Below are positions 6,349 to 12,402 of a stretch of DNA of 12,402 nt, in pieces; positions within the stretch are counted from its first letter, which is position 1; every line of letters starts with the position of its first letter. The notes under the pieces were generated by a model. It was given only the letters and a program-made list of their open reading frames with translations, ran no database searches and was not told where the DNA came from. Position numbers and translations under genes: made by a program. The DNA is from Clostridiales bacterium (GTDB lineage: Bacteria; Bacillota; Clostridia; Oscillospirales; Oscillospiraceae): contig JAJBTD010000047.1 in NCBI GenBank assembly GCA_020861055.1, positions 1-12,402 on the forward strand, in the 5' to 3' direction.

Positions 6349-7023
6349 TCACACGATCCCGAACCGGACAAACATGGGATATAAATAGGAACTTCCAAAT
6401 ACGCCGAGCTTTTTTGGCCCGCTCACGCCGCCCGCCAGCGCTTTCTGATATGCCATCTCTACAGAGCTCCTTGTCACCGTCTTTTCCTTGCGATTGACCT
6501 TTATTTCGCCGCCTCGCACCTCATACTGAAACCTGAGCCCCTTGGCCGTGTAGAACGGATACCCCTGAAAGGCCACGATCGCCGCCCACAGATGCTCCAT
6601 TCCACCGTCTTTTCTCAGCCTCGCGCAGGCCGCATTTCGTTCCCGGTGCCTGCTGACCCGCTCTGCGTTTGCGCTCTGTTCTCCCGTCTTGTAGGGGGCC
6701 TTGGTATAGGGCAGATAGGAATTGACAGAGGCCCTGGACAGACGGAGCGCAGACATGATCTCGGCCACGTCTTTGCCCTCTTTCCGCAGCCGGTTCACCT
6801 CATCTGCCGTATCACTTTCATACGTCATTTCCATCCCATCCAAACCATCTATACCGCCGTACCGGGCTGTGACCAGCAGCTTCCGCACCTTGAGAGGGTT
6901 CAGGTCCAGCTCATCGGCAGTTTTGCGGAGAGATTTGGTCTCGGCATAGACAGACATTGCCGCATGGATGAGCTCCCTGAGCGTTTCCTCCGGATTGGAG
7001 TCGGAATGTTTCTCTGAATTCAA
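6349..7023 (-). CDS. Double helix-turn-helix protein of unknown function
   Basis: A 224-aa protein of no named family that I can assign. Two helix-turn-helix-like segments are visible: SLRKTADELDLNPLKVRKLL (31-50), and residues 74-103, where EGKDVAEIMSALRLSRASVN precedes SYLPYTK. A basic stretch follows (122-139), then a compact C-terminal domain (about 140-224) with a QYEVRGGEIKV hairpin, KTVTRSSVEMAY and GVFGSSYLYP. Proteins of this general layout are common in gut Clostridia, from recollection, often as hypothetical or mobile-element-associated genes. Translation starts at TTG 7023, supported by AGGAGGT 5 nt upstream; the next in-frame ATG is residue 23, inside the first helix region. GC content is visibly lower than in its neighbours. 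A DNA-binding regulator, possibly autoregulating through 7134-7182, is the best guess. Confidence 0.75.
   Translation of the reverse strand: MNSEKHSDSNPEETLRELIHAAMSVYAETKSLRKTADELDLNPLKVRKLLVTARYGGIDGLDGMEMTYESDTADEVNRLRKEGKDVAEIMSALRLSRASVNSYLPYTKAPYKTGEQSANAERVSRHRERNAACARLRKDGGMEHLWAAIVAFQGYPFYTAKGLRFQYEVRGGEIKVNRKEKTVTRSSVEMAYQKALAGGVSGPKKLGVFGSSYLYPMFVRFGIV
7013..7023. repeat. 11-bp direct repeat, right copy
   Basis: Second copy of TCTGAATTCAA, identical to 6267-6277 and in the same orientation. It coincides with the first codons of the minus-strand HTH gene (TTG AAT TCA GA). Confidence 0.25.
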
Positions 7024-7133
7024 TTTTTACCTCCTGTTCTGAACCCGCGCCTTTTCGCTGTCGTAAGCGAAGCCGCAGGACATCGAAAGCCGGTGAGGGA
7101 CGGAGCGGCTATGACGTTGCCGTTCCCAAATGC

Positions 7134-7182
7134 GCCTCTTTGTCAGCTGCTGTACCTGCAATCTATTATACAGCAAAGAGGC
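7134..7182. promoter_or_regulatory. Interrupted inverted repeat over the HTH-gene promoter: candidate operator
   Basis: GCCTCTTT (7134-7141) pairs with AAAGAGGC (7175-7182), and GCTGTA (7149-7154) pairs with TACAGC (7169-7174). The left arm carries a 7-nt insertion. Together this is 14 paired bases around a 14-nt centre. The minus-strand -10 of the HTH gene (7165-7170) lies inside it, and the murD promoter is about 70 bp to the right. It may be a binding site for the HTH protein, or a hairpin at the very 5' end of its transcript. Confidence 0.4.
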
Positions 7183-7193
7183 TCCCCTTGAAA
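7165..7193 (-). promoter_or_regulatory. Probable promoter of the HTH gene
   Basis: On the minus strand a perfect TATAAT (7170-7165) follows TTTCAA (7193-7188) at 17 bp. The -10 is excellent and the -35 is weak (3 of 6). Transcription would start near 7158, leaving a leader of about 135 nt before the TTG at 7023. That leader contains a small hairpin (TTCGCT/AGCGAA, 7054-7071) and no other gene that I can see. Confidence 0.5.
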
Positions 7194-7250
7194 GGCATCA
7201 GAGCTGCAAATGCGGAAACAATGTTGCCCTGGAAACGCCTCTGCCAAACC

Positions 7251-7279
7251 TTGAATTATCGGCCCCGAACGGCTATAAT
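7251..7279 (+). promoter_or_regulatory. Strong sigma-A promoter of the murD-peptidase operon
   Basis: TTGAAT (7251-7256), a 17-bp spacer and a perfect TATAAT (7274-7279) give a near-consensus promoter. Transcription would start near 7286, about 38 nt before the ATG at 7324, with GAGGGG at 7311-7316 as ribosome binding site. No other promoter was noticed between the operon genes downstream. Confidence 0.8.
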
Positions 7280-7323
7280 AAATCCGCATGACTGATTTAC
7301 AATGACAGAAGAGGGGAATCACT

Positions 7324-8709
7324 ATGACTTTTACCCAATGGCTGGAGGAGATGAGCCGCCGAACCGTCGCCGTCGTGGGCATCGGCGTCTCCAATGTGCC
7401 GCTGATCCGTCTGCTCACCGCCCACGGCGTTGCCGTCACCGCCTGCGATAAGCAGACCCGGGAGAAATTTGGCGATGAGGCGCTGCTTCGGGAGCTGGAG
7501 GAGCGGGGCGTCCGGCTCCGCCTGGGGGAAGGCTATCTGGATGACCTTGACCAGGATTATATCTTCCGTTCTCCCGGCATCCGCCCGGATATTCCCGCCT
7601 TTGAGGCGGCGAAGGCCAAAGGCAGCGTCATCACCTCGGAGATGGAGGTGTTTTTTGAGGTCTGCCCCTGCAAAAAGATCGCGGTGACCGGCTCTGACGG
7701 CAAGACCACTACCACCACCATTATTGCAAAGCTGCTGGAGGCTCAGGGCTATACCGTCCATCTGGGGGGCAATATCGGTCACCCCCTCCTGGCGGAGACA
7801 GGGGAGATGGGGCCGGAGGACATCGCTGTGCTGGAGCTGTCCTCCTTCCAGCTCATGACCATGCGCCGCTCCCCGGAGATCGCCGTCATCACCAACCTGG
7901 CTCCCAACCATCTGGACATCCATAAGGGGATGGAGGAGTACGTGGCGGCCAAGGAGAACATCTATCTCTGGCAGGACGAGGGCGGCAAGCTGGTGCTCAA
8001 CCACGACAACGGCTATACCCGCAGCTTTGCGGCCAAGGCCAGGGGAACCGTCACCTGGTTTGCCCGACAGACGGAGGCCCCCTCCGGGGTCGCCCTGGAG
8101 AACGGAGCCATTGTGTTCAAGGGGGACCGGGCGGTGCTGCCTGTCTCCGATATCCTTATCCTCGGCGTCCACAACTGGGAGAACTATATGGCCGCCATCG
8201 CCGCAGTGGACGGCCTGGTGTCCGACGAGACGATCCGCACCTTTGCCAGGACCTTCGGCGGGGTGGAGCACCGCATCGAGCTGGTGGCGGAAAAGGGAGG
8301 CGTCCGGTATTATAACGACTCCATCGCCTCCAGCCCCAGCCGCACCATCGCCGGTCTCCGCTCCTTCCGGCAGAGGGTCATCCTCATCGCCGGAGGCTAT
8401 GACAAGCACCTGGATTACACCCCTCTGGGGCCGGAGATCGTGGCTCACGTGAAAGCCCTGGTGCTGACCGGGGCTACCGCCGACAAAATCAGGGCGGCCA
8501 CAGAGACCGCCCCCGGCTACGACCCAGCTCTGCTGCCCATCTATGACGGCTTGGACTTCGCCGGGGCGCTGGAGCAGGCCCGGAAGATTGCCCAGCCCGG
8601 AGATGTGGTCATCCTGTCCCCGGCCTCCGCTTCCTTTGACCAGTTCAAGAACTTTATGGTCCGGGGAGACACCTTCAAACAGCTGGTGCGGGCGCTGCCG
8701 GAGCACTGA
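7324..8709 (+). CDS. murD: UDP-N-acetylmuramoyl-L-alanine--D-glutamate ligase
   Basis: Cytoplasmic peptidoglycan precursor enzyme, 461 aa, the usual MurD length. It adds D-glutamate to UDP-MurNAc-L-Ala using ATP. The N-terminal Rossmann-like domain has VVGIGVSN (18-24). The central ATPase domain has the P-loop GSDGKTTT (123-130), GGNIGHP, ELSSFQL (171-177) and NLAPNHLDIH (191-200). The C-terminal domain has GVEHRIEL (313-320), YNDSIASSP (330-338), IAGGYDK (355-361) and LSPASASFDQFKNF (431-444). The segment usually written NDSKATN in MurD reads NDSIASS here, a form I associate with clostridial homologues. It leads an operon with three peptidase genes instead of sitting in a division and cell-wall cluster. 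A paralogous ligase with a modified acceptor preference cannot be excluded. Confidence 0.88.
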   Translation: MTFTQWLEEMSRRTVAVVGIGVSNVPLIRLLTAHGVAVTACDKQTREKFGDEALLRELEERGVRLRLGEGYLDDLDQDYIFRSPGIRPDIPAFEAAKAKGSVITSEMEVFFEVCPCKKIAVTGSDGKTTTTTIIAKLLEAQGYTVHLGGNIGHPLLAETGEMGPEDIAVLELSSFQLMTMRRSPEIAVITNLAPNHLDIHKGMEEYVAAKENIYLWQDEGGKLVLNHDNGYTRSFAAKARGTVTWFARQTEAPSGVALENGAIVFKGDRAVLPVSDILILGVHNWENYMAAIAAVDGLVSDETIRTFARTFGGVEHRIELVAEKGGVRYYNDSIASSPSRTIAGLRSFRQRVILIAGGYDKHLDYTPLGPEIVAHVKALVLTGATADKIRAATETAPGYDPALLPIYDGLDFAGALEQARKIAQPGDVVILSPASASFDQFKNFMVRGDTFKQLVRALPEH

Positions 8710-8725
8710 GAGGAGAGACACGACT

Positions 8726-9775
8726 GTGAACTATTTTGACTGCCTGGCCCGGCTGAGCCAGGCCCCCGGCCCCTCCGGGTTTGAGGAGCGGACGGCGGAC
8801 GTGGCCTATGAATTGCTGGCCCCCCTTACCGACGAGGTGCGCCGGGACCGGCTGGGGAGCGTCATCGGCCTGCGCCGGTGCGGAAAGGAAAACGCCCCCA
8901 AGGTCCTGCTGGACGCCCATCTGGACGAGGTTGGGCTGATCGTCACCGGCATCGAGGAAGGATTTCTCCGCTTCTCCTCTCTGGGAGGCATCGACCCCCG
9001 TATCCTGCCGGACCGGGAGATCACCGTCCTCACTGACCCACCCATTCTGGGGGTGGTGGCGGTCAAGCCGCCCCACGTCATGAACGATGACGACAAGGAA
9101 AACGTGGTGCCCCTCAAGGATCTATACCTGGACATCGGCATGAGCCAGGCACAGGCGGAGCAGACCGTCCCCTTGGGCACTCCCATGGTCTACCGGGAGG
9201 ACATCCTCCGGCTGGCGGGGGATCGCATCGCCGGAAAGAGCCTGGACGACCGGGCCTGCTTTGCCATACTCCTGCGCACCCTGGAGCTGCTGGAGGGGGA
9301 GAAGCTGAACGTGGACGTGGCGGTGCTCGGCTCCTGCTTTGAGGAGACCTCCGGGGATGGGGCGCTGGTGGCCACCTTTGCCGAGCACCCGGACTGCGCT
9401 ATTGCGGTGGACGTGACCTTTGGCATCTCCCACGACGGGCCGGAGGAGACGGGCTTCACCCTGGGTAAGGGTCCGGCGGTGGGCATTGGACCCAACTGCG
9501 CCCGCTGGATGGTGGATGGCTTGCGGAAGGCCTGCGCTGCCCGGAAGATCAACTGGAACCCGGAGGTCATGGCGGGCAACGCCGGCACCCACGGCTGGGA
9601 AATGCAGGTGGCTCGTGAGGGCGTCCCTGTGGCGCTGGTGTCCTTACCCCTGAACTATATGCACACCCCCCTGGAGGTCGTCTCCGAGGGAGACGCGGAG
9701 CAGACCGCCCGCCTGCTGGCGGACTTTCTCCTGGGGCTGAGAGAGGAGGACGGTGTTCTGTGCTGGAAGAATTAA
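8726..9775 (+). CDS. M42-family metallo-aminopeptidase, copy 1
   Basis: Predicted cytoplasmic two-metal aminopeptidase of 349 aa, related to the glutamyl aminopeptidase/FrvX group. The full set of catalytic and metal residues is visible: H65-x-D67 (AHLDEVG), bridging D174 (SLDDR), E206-E207 (FEET), D229 (VDVT) and H313 (YMHTP). Two regions differ from the usual family pattern. The EEVGxRGA loop reads EETSGDGA, and the GTDA segment reads GTHG at 287-290, so substrate choice may differ from copies 2 and 3. Translation starts at GTG 8726, 8 nt after AGGAGAG; the frame runs further upstream inside murD, but without family sequence. The gap to murD is 16 nt, and its last 16 bases overlap copy 2. 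M42 enzymes often form tetrahedral dodecamers. Confidence 0.88.
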   Translation: MNYFDCLARLSQAPGPSGFEERTADVAYELLAPLTDEVRRDRLGSVIGLRRCGKENAPKVLLDAHLDEVGLIVTGIEEGFLRFSSLGGIDPRILPDREITVLTDPPILGVVAVKPPHVMNDDDKENVVPLKDLYLDIGMSQAQAEQTVPLGTPMVYREDILRLAGDRIAGKSLDDRACFAILLRTLELLEGEKLNVDVAVLGSCFEETSGDGALVATFAEHPDCAIAVDVTFGISHDGPEETGFTLGKGPAVGIGPNCARWMVDGLRKACAARKINWNPEVMAGNAGTHGWEMQVAREGVPVALVSLPLNYMHTPLEVVSEGDAEQTARLLADFLLGLREEDGVLCWKN

Positions 9776-10785
9776 AGACCCTCTGCGCTCTCTCCGGCGT
9801 CTCCAGCCGGGAGGACCAGGTGCGGGACTACATCCGTACCCAGGCGGAGCCATATGCCGCCGACCTCCGGGTGGACAGCCTGGGCAATCTGATCGTGGAA
9901 AAGAAGGGAGCCAAATCTGCCCCCGGTGCGCTGCTGCTGGCTGCCCACATGGACGAGGTGGGCATGATGATCGACCGCATCCACAAGGACGGCACCCTGG
10001 GCTTCCAGTTCGTAGGCGGTGTGAACCGTCAGGTGGTCATCGGGAAAAAGGTCTATATCGGACCAAACCGCGTTCCCGCTGTGGTGGGGATGAAGCCCAT
10101 CCACCTGACCACCGCCGAGGAGCGGAAAAAGGCTCCACCCACGGACAAGCTATATCTGGATATCGGTACCAACTCCCGTGAGGAGAGCGAAAAGCTGGTG
10201 GAGATCGGGGACGTGGCGGTCTTTTCAAATGATATCCGGGAGTTTGGTGACGGACGGCTCAAGGCCAAGGCCATCGACGACCGGGTGGGCTGCGCCGTCC
10301 TGCTGGACCTGCTGAGGCAAAAGCTGCCCATGGACGTCACCTTCGTCTTTACCGTTCAGGAGGAGGTGGGGACCCGTGGAGCGCTGGGCGCCGCCTTTGC
10401 CCTACAGCCGAAAAACGTCCTCGTGGTAGAGGGCACCACCGCCGCCGACCTTCCCGGCATGGAGGGCGGCGCCCATGTCTGCCGGGTGGGCGGCGGCCCG
10501 GTCCTGCCCTTTATGGACAAGGGAAGCATCGCCAGCCGCAGGCTGTTTCTGCTCCTGCGCCGTCTGGCGGAGGAGAACGGCATCCCCTGGCAGACCAAGG
10601 AATATATCGCCGGAGGGACCGACGGCGGAGCCTTCCAGCGCAGCGGCGCGGGAGCCAGAGTGGCGGGCCTGTCCGCCCCGGTGCGGTATCTCCACGCCCC
10701 CTCCAGCGTTGTCTCTATCGAGGATTGCCGCAATATGTGTCGCCTGGCACGTCTGTTCGTGGACGCCATGGCGCAGGAGGTATGA
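9760..10785 (+). CDS. M42-family metallo-aminopeptidase, copy 2
   Basis: A 341-aa predicted cytoplasmic aminopeptidase, clearly homologous to its two neighbours but diverged. Catalytic and metal residues are H63-x-D65 (AHMDEVG), D173 (AIDDRVG), E201-E202 (VQEEVGTRGA) and H312 (RYLHAP). The metal ligand that is Asp in copies 1 and 3 is E224 here (VVEGTTAAD), a variant known in the family, so activity is expected. AGGTDGGAF (284-292) is the canonical substrate-side loop. Translation starts at GTG 9760, inside the last codons of copy 1 (16-nt overlap), with AGGAGGA at 9744-9750. This implies translational coupling. Only 2 nt separate it from copy 3. Likely substrates are short peptides with free N-termini; the specificity cannot be read from the sequence. 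Confidence 0.88.
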   Translation: MLEELKTLCALSGVSSREDQVRDYIRTQAEPYAADLRVDSLGNLIVEKKGAKSAPGALLLAAHMDEVGMMIDRIHKDGTLGFQFVGGVNRQVVIGKKVYIGPNRVPAVVGMKPIHLTTAEERKKAPPTDKLYLDIGTNSREESEKLVEIGDVAVFSNDIREFGDGRLKAKAIDDRVGCAVLLDLLRQKLPMDVTFVFTVQEEVGTRGALGAAFALQPKNVLVVEGTTAADLPGMEGGAHVCRVGGGPVLPFMDKGSIASRRLFLLLRRLAEENGIPWQTKEYIAGGTDGGAFQRSGAGARVAGLSAPVRYLHAPSSVVSIEDCRNMCRLARLFVDAMAQEV

Positions 10786-10787
10786 CG

Positions 10788-11789
10788 ATGAATACATTTG
10801 AAACCCTGTCCCGGCTGACCCAGACCCACGGGGTCTCCGGCAACGAGGGGAATATCCGCTCCCTCATCTGCTCCCTGGCGAAGCCCTACGCCGACGACAT
10901 CCGGGAGGACGCCATGGGAAACCTCATCGTCCACCGGGCAGGGAAGGGGCCGAAGCTGCTCTTTTCCGCCCATATGGACTCGGTGGGCCTGGTGGCAACC
11001 CATATCGACAAGGACGGAACCATCCGCTTCGGCACGCTGGGGGGCTTCTGCGTCCCCGACCTGATCCAGCAGACCTTCCGGTTCCAGAACGGGACCTATG
11101 CTCTGTGCTGTGCCAGAGAGGACAAGCTGGAGGAGGCCAAGCTCCGGGACCTGTACCTGGACATCGGCGCTGCCAACGAGCGGGAGGCAAAGGAGCTGGT
11201 TCAGGTAGGGGACACCGCCGCCTTTGTCAGCCCCCTGAAGCATCTGAGCAAGAACCGGGTCTCTGGCTGCTTCCTGGACAACCGCATCGGCTGCCTGGCG
11301 CTGTTAAAAGCCCTGAAGGATGTCACCTCTCCCGCCAACGACCTGTACTTTGTGTTCAGCGTCCAGGAGGAAGTGGGGACGAGAGGGGCCAAGCCCGCCT
11401 CCTTTGGGGTGGACCCGGACTATGGCATTGCGGTGGACGTGACCTGCGCCGACGACGTGCCCGGCAGTCTCCATGAGGGCACCGCCGTTATGGGCAAGGG
11501 CGCAGCGGTAAAGGTGATGGACCACTCGGTCATCTGTTCCCCCAGCCTGGTGAAACGGCTCAACGATCTGGCCGCCACCAAAGGCATCCCTGTTCAGCCG
11601 GACATCCTCACCTGCGGCGGCACCGACGCCGGCCCCATCCGCACTACCCGCAAGGGGGTCGTGACCGGGGGCATCTCTGTCCCCTGCCGCTACACCCACT
11701 CCGCCGTGGAGCAGTGCGACCTGGAGGACCTGGAGGCCTGCATTCGCCTCATCCGGGCGGTCTGCGAGGAGGCGCTTCCCACCGTATGA
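10788..11789 (+). CDS. M42-family metallo-aminopeptidase, copy 3
   Basis: A 333-aa predicted aminopeptidase, the third M42 paralogue in a row. It has H62-x-D64 (AHMDSVG), D164 (FLDNRIG), E194-E195 (VQEEVGTRGA), D217 (VDVTCADDVPG) and H304 (RYTHSAVE). Small departures are Ser for Glu after HMD, and DNR in place of DDR; neither removes a recognised metal ligand. CGGTDAGPI (276-284) is canonical. ATG 10788 follows AGGAGG (10775-10780) by 7 nt; the ATG at 10782 is too close to that site. The stop overlaps the next start as ATGA. All three copies keep complete active sites, so this is not a decaying duplication. It may be co-assembled with its paralogues. Confidence 0.88.
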   Translation: MNTFETLSRLTQTHGVSGNEGNIRSLICSLAKPYADDIREDAMGNLIVHRAGKGPKLLFSAHMDSVGLVATHIDKDGTIRFGTLGGFCVPDLIQQTFRFQNGTYALCCAREDKLEEAKLRDLYLDIGAANEREAKELVQVGDTAAFVSPLKHLSKNRVSGCFLDNRIGCLALLKALKDVTSPANDLYFVFSVQEEVGTRGAKPASFGVDPDYGIAVDVTCADDVPGSLHEGTAVMGKGAAVKVMDHSVICSPSLVKRLNDLAATKGIPVQPDILTCGGTDAGPIRTTRKGVVTGGISVPCRYTHSAVEQCDLEDLEACIRLIRAVCEEALPTV

Positions 11790-12402
11790 GTACATTAGAG
11801 CTATCCCCCCGCACTCTGGCGCTGGCAAAAGAGGCTCAGGCCGCGCTCCGGGCGCAGTTTGACGCCATTGACGAGATGGCGGAGCGCAACAGCCGGAAGG
11901 TACTGGCTGCATTCCAGACCCATCGGGTGGCGGAGGCCTGTTTTGCGGGGACCACCGGCTATGGCTACGACGACCTGGGCCGGGACACCCTGGACAAGAT
12001 CTATGCGGACATCTTCCAGACGGAGGACGCCCTGGTGCGCGTCCAGTTCGTCAACGGCACTCACACCATTGCCTCCTGCCTTTACGGGGTGCTGGAGCCG
12101 GGAGACGTGCTGCTCTCCGCTGTGGGAGCGCCCTACGACACCATTCAGGGGGTCATCGGTATGACCGGAGACTATCCCCTGAGCCTGAAACGCTATGGAA
12201 TTGAATACCGGGAAGTCCCCATTTCCCAGGAAAACCCCCCTGACCGGGCCAAACTGGCGGAGATGGCAGCCGACCCGAAGGTGAAGGCGGTGCTTATCCA
12301 GCGCTCTAAAGGCTATTCCCCCCGGGCCTCCCTCTCCGTCCGGGAGCGCGGGGAGCTGATCGCCGTGGTGAAATCGGTCAACCCGGAGGCAGTCTGCATC
12401 GT
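11786..12402 (+). CDS. Methionine gamma-lyase family PLP enzyme (5' part)
   Basis: The first 205 residues of a PLP-dependent enzyme of the family often labelled aluminium resistance or methionine gamma-lyase-like (YnbB type, full length about 420 aa). It is cut by the window edge before the PLP lysine. Family motifs are GYGYDDLGRDTLDKIYADIF (58-77), FVNGTHTI (88-95), GAPYDTIQGVIG (114-125) and IQRSKGYSPRASL (171-183). The start ATG overlaps the stop of M42 copy 3 (ATGA), so it is co-translated with the peptidases. The family's true substrate is poorly defined. Processing of sulphur amino acids released by the peptidases is a reasonable but untested guess. Confidence 0.85.
   Translation, partial: MSTLELSPRTLALAKEAQAALRAQFDAIDEMAERNSRKVLAAFQTHRVAEACFAGTTGYGYDDLGRDTLDKIYADIFQTEDALVRVQFVNGTHTIASCLYGVLEPGDVLLSAVGAPYDTIQGVIGMTGDYPLSLKRYGIEYREVPISQENPPDRAKLAEMAADPKVKAVLIQRSKGYSPRASLSVRERGELIAVVKSVNPEAVCI

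Noticed and set aside
6592..7017. Plus-strand open frame opposite the HTH gene
   Set aside because: It shows no motif. The minus-strand gene has a strong ribosome binding site, two HTH segments and a plausible promoter.
7134..7182. Inverted repeat as a terminator
   Set aside because: No gene ends towards it on the plus strand, it lacks a T tract, and on the minus strand it lies at the start of a transcript rather than its end.
7024..7323. RNA gene or mobile-element end in the 300-bp HTH-murD gap
   Set aside because: Apart from the two promoters, the inverted repeat and a small hairpin at 7054-7071, I found no tRNA-like fold, known riboswitch core or terminal inverted repeat.
7297..8721. Long minus-strand open frame (about 474 codons) opposite murD
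   Set aside because: It has no recognisable domain and runs across the murD promoter, and the plus strand encodes a full-length MurD.

Overview
The window looks like chromosome of a high-GC member of the Clostridia, most likely an Oscillospiraceae-type gut Firmicute (Flavonifractor/Oscillibacter-like). This is inferred from GC-rich coding sequence, strong AGGAGG-type ribosome binding sites, sigma-A style promoters, a clostridial type of MurD, a lipoprotein with a Gram-positive style signal, and a helix-turn-helix protein of a kind seen in gut Clostridia. No species call is possible from the sequence alone.

Bases 1-4522 hold a sensory module. An OmpR-type response regulator (185-898) and its membrane histidine kinase (895-2154) overlap by ATGA. 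They are followed by a promoter and a large lipoprotein (2248-4473) that joins a propeller-like N-terminal half to a complete family 1 solute-binding domain. No ABC permease is present. Tandem half-sites of the form TTTT-x-AG, 11 bp apart, occur in front of the regulator gene, in front of the lipoprotein gene, and in inverted orientation at the left edge. In all three cases exactly 21 bases separate the box from a good -10 hexamer. This is best read as an autoregulated regulon that extends to a divergent gene left of the window.

A perfect 16-bp hairpin (4487-4522) separates this module from a convergent minus-strand gene for a membrane-anchored GH3 (NagZ-type) glucosaminidase (4550-6076). That gene has its own promoter (6218-6246), and a long imperfect hairpin (6134-6200) lies in its leader. 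Next, also on the minus strand, is a lower-GC gene (6349-7023, TTG start) for a two-HTH protein of unknown function. Its putative promoter lies inside an inverted repeat that could be its operator.

From 7251 to the right edge runs a plus-strand operon behind a near-consensus promoter: murD, three tandem and diverged M42 metallo-aminopeptidases, and the 5' half of a methionine gamma-lyase-family PLP enzyme. The genes are spaced by 16 nt or less or overlap, so translation is probably coupled. The M42 set would act on cytoplasmic peptides. With the GH3 enzyme and MurD nearby, a link to muropeptide turnover is possible but unproven.

No tRNA, rRNA, CRISPR array, transposase or complete mobile element was seen.
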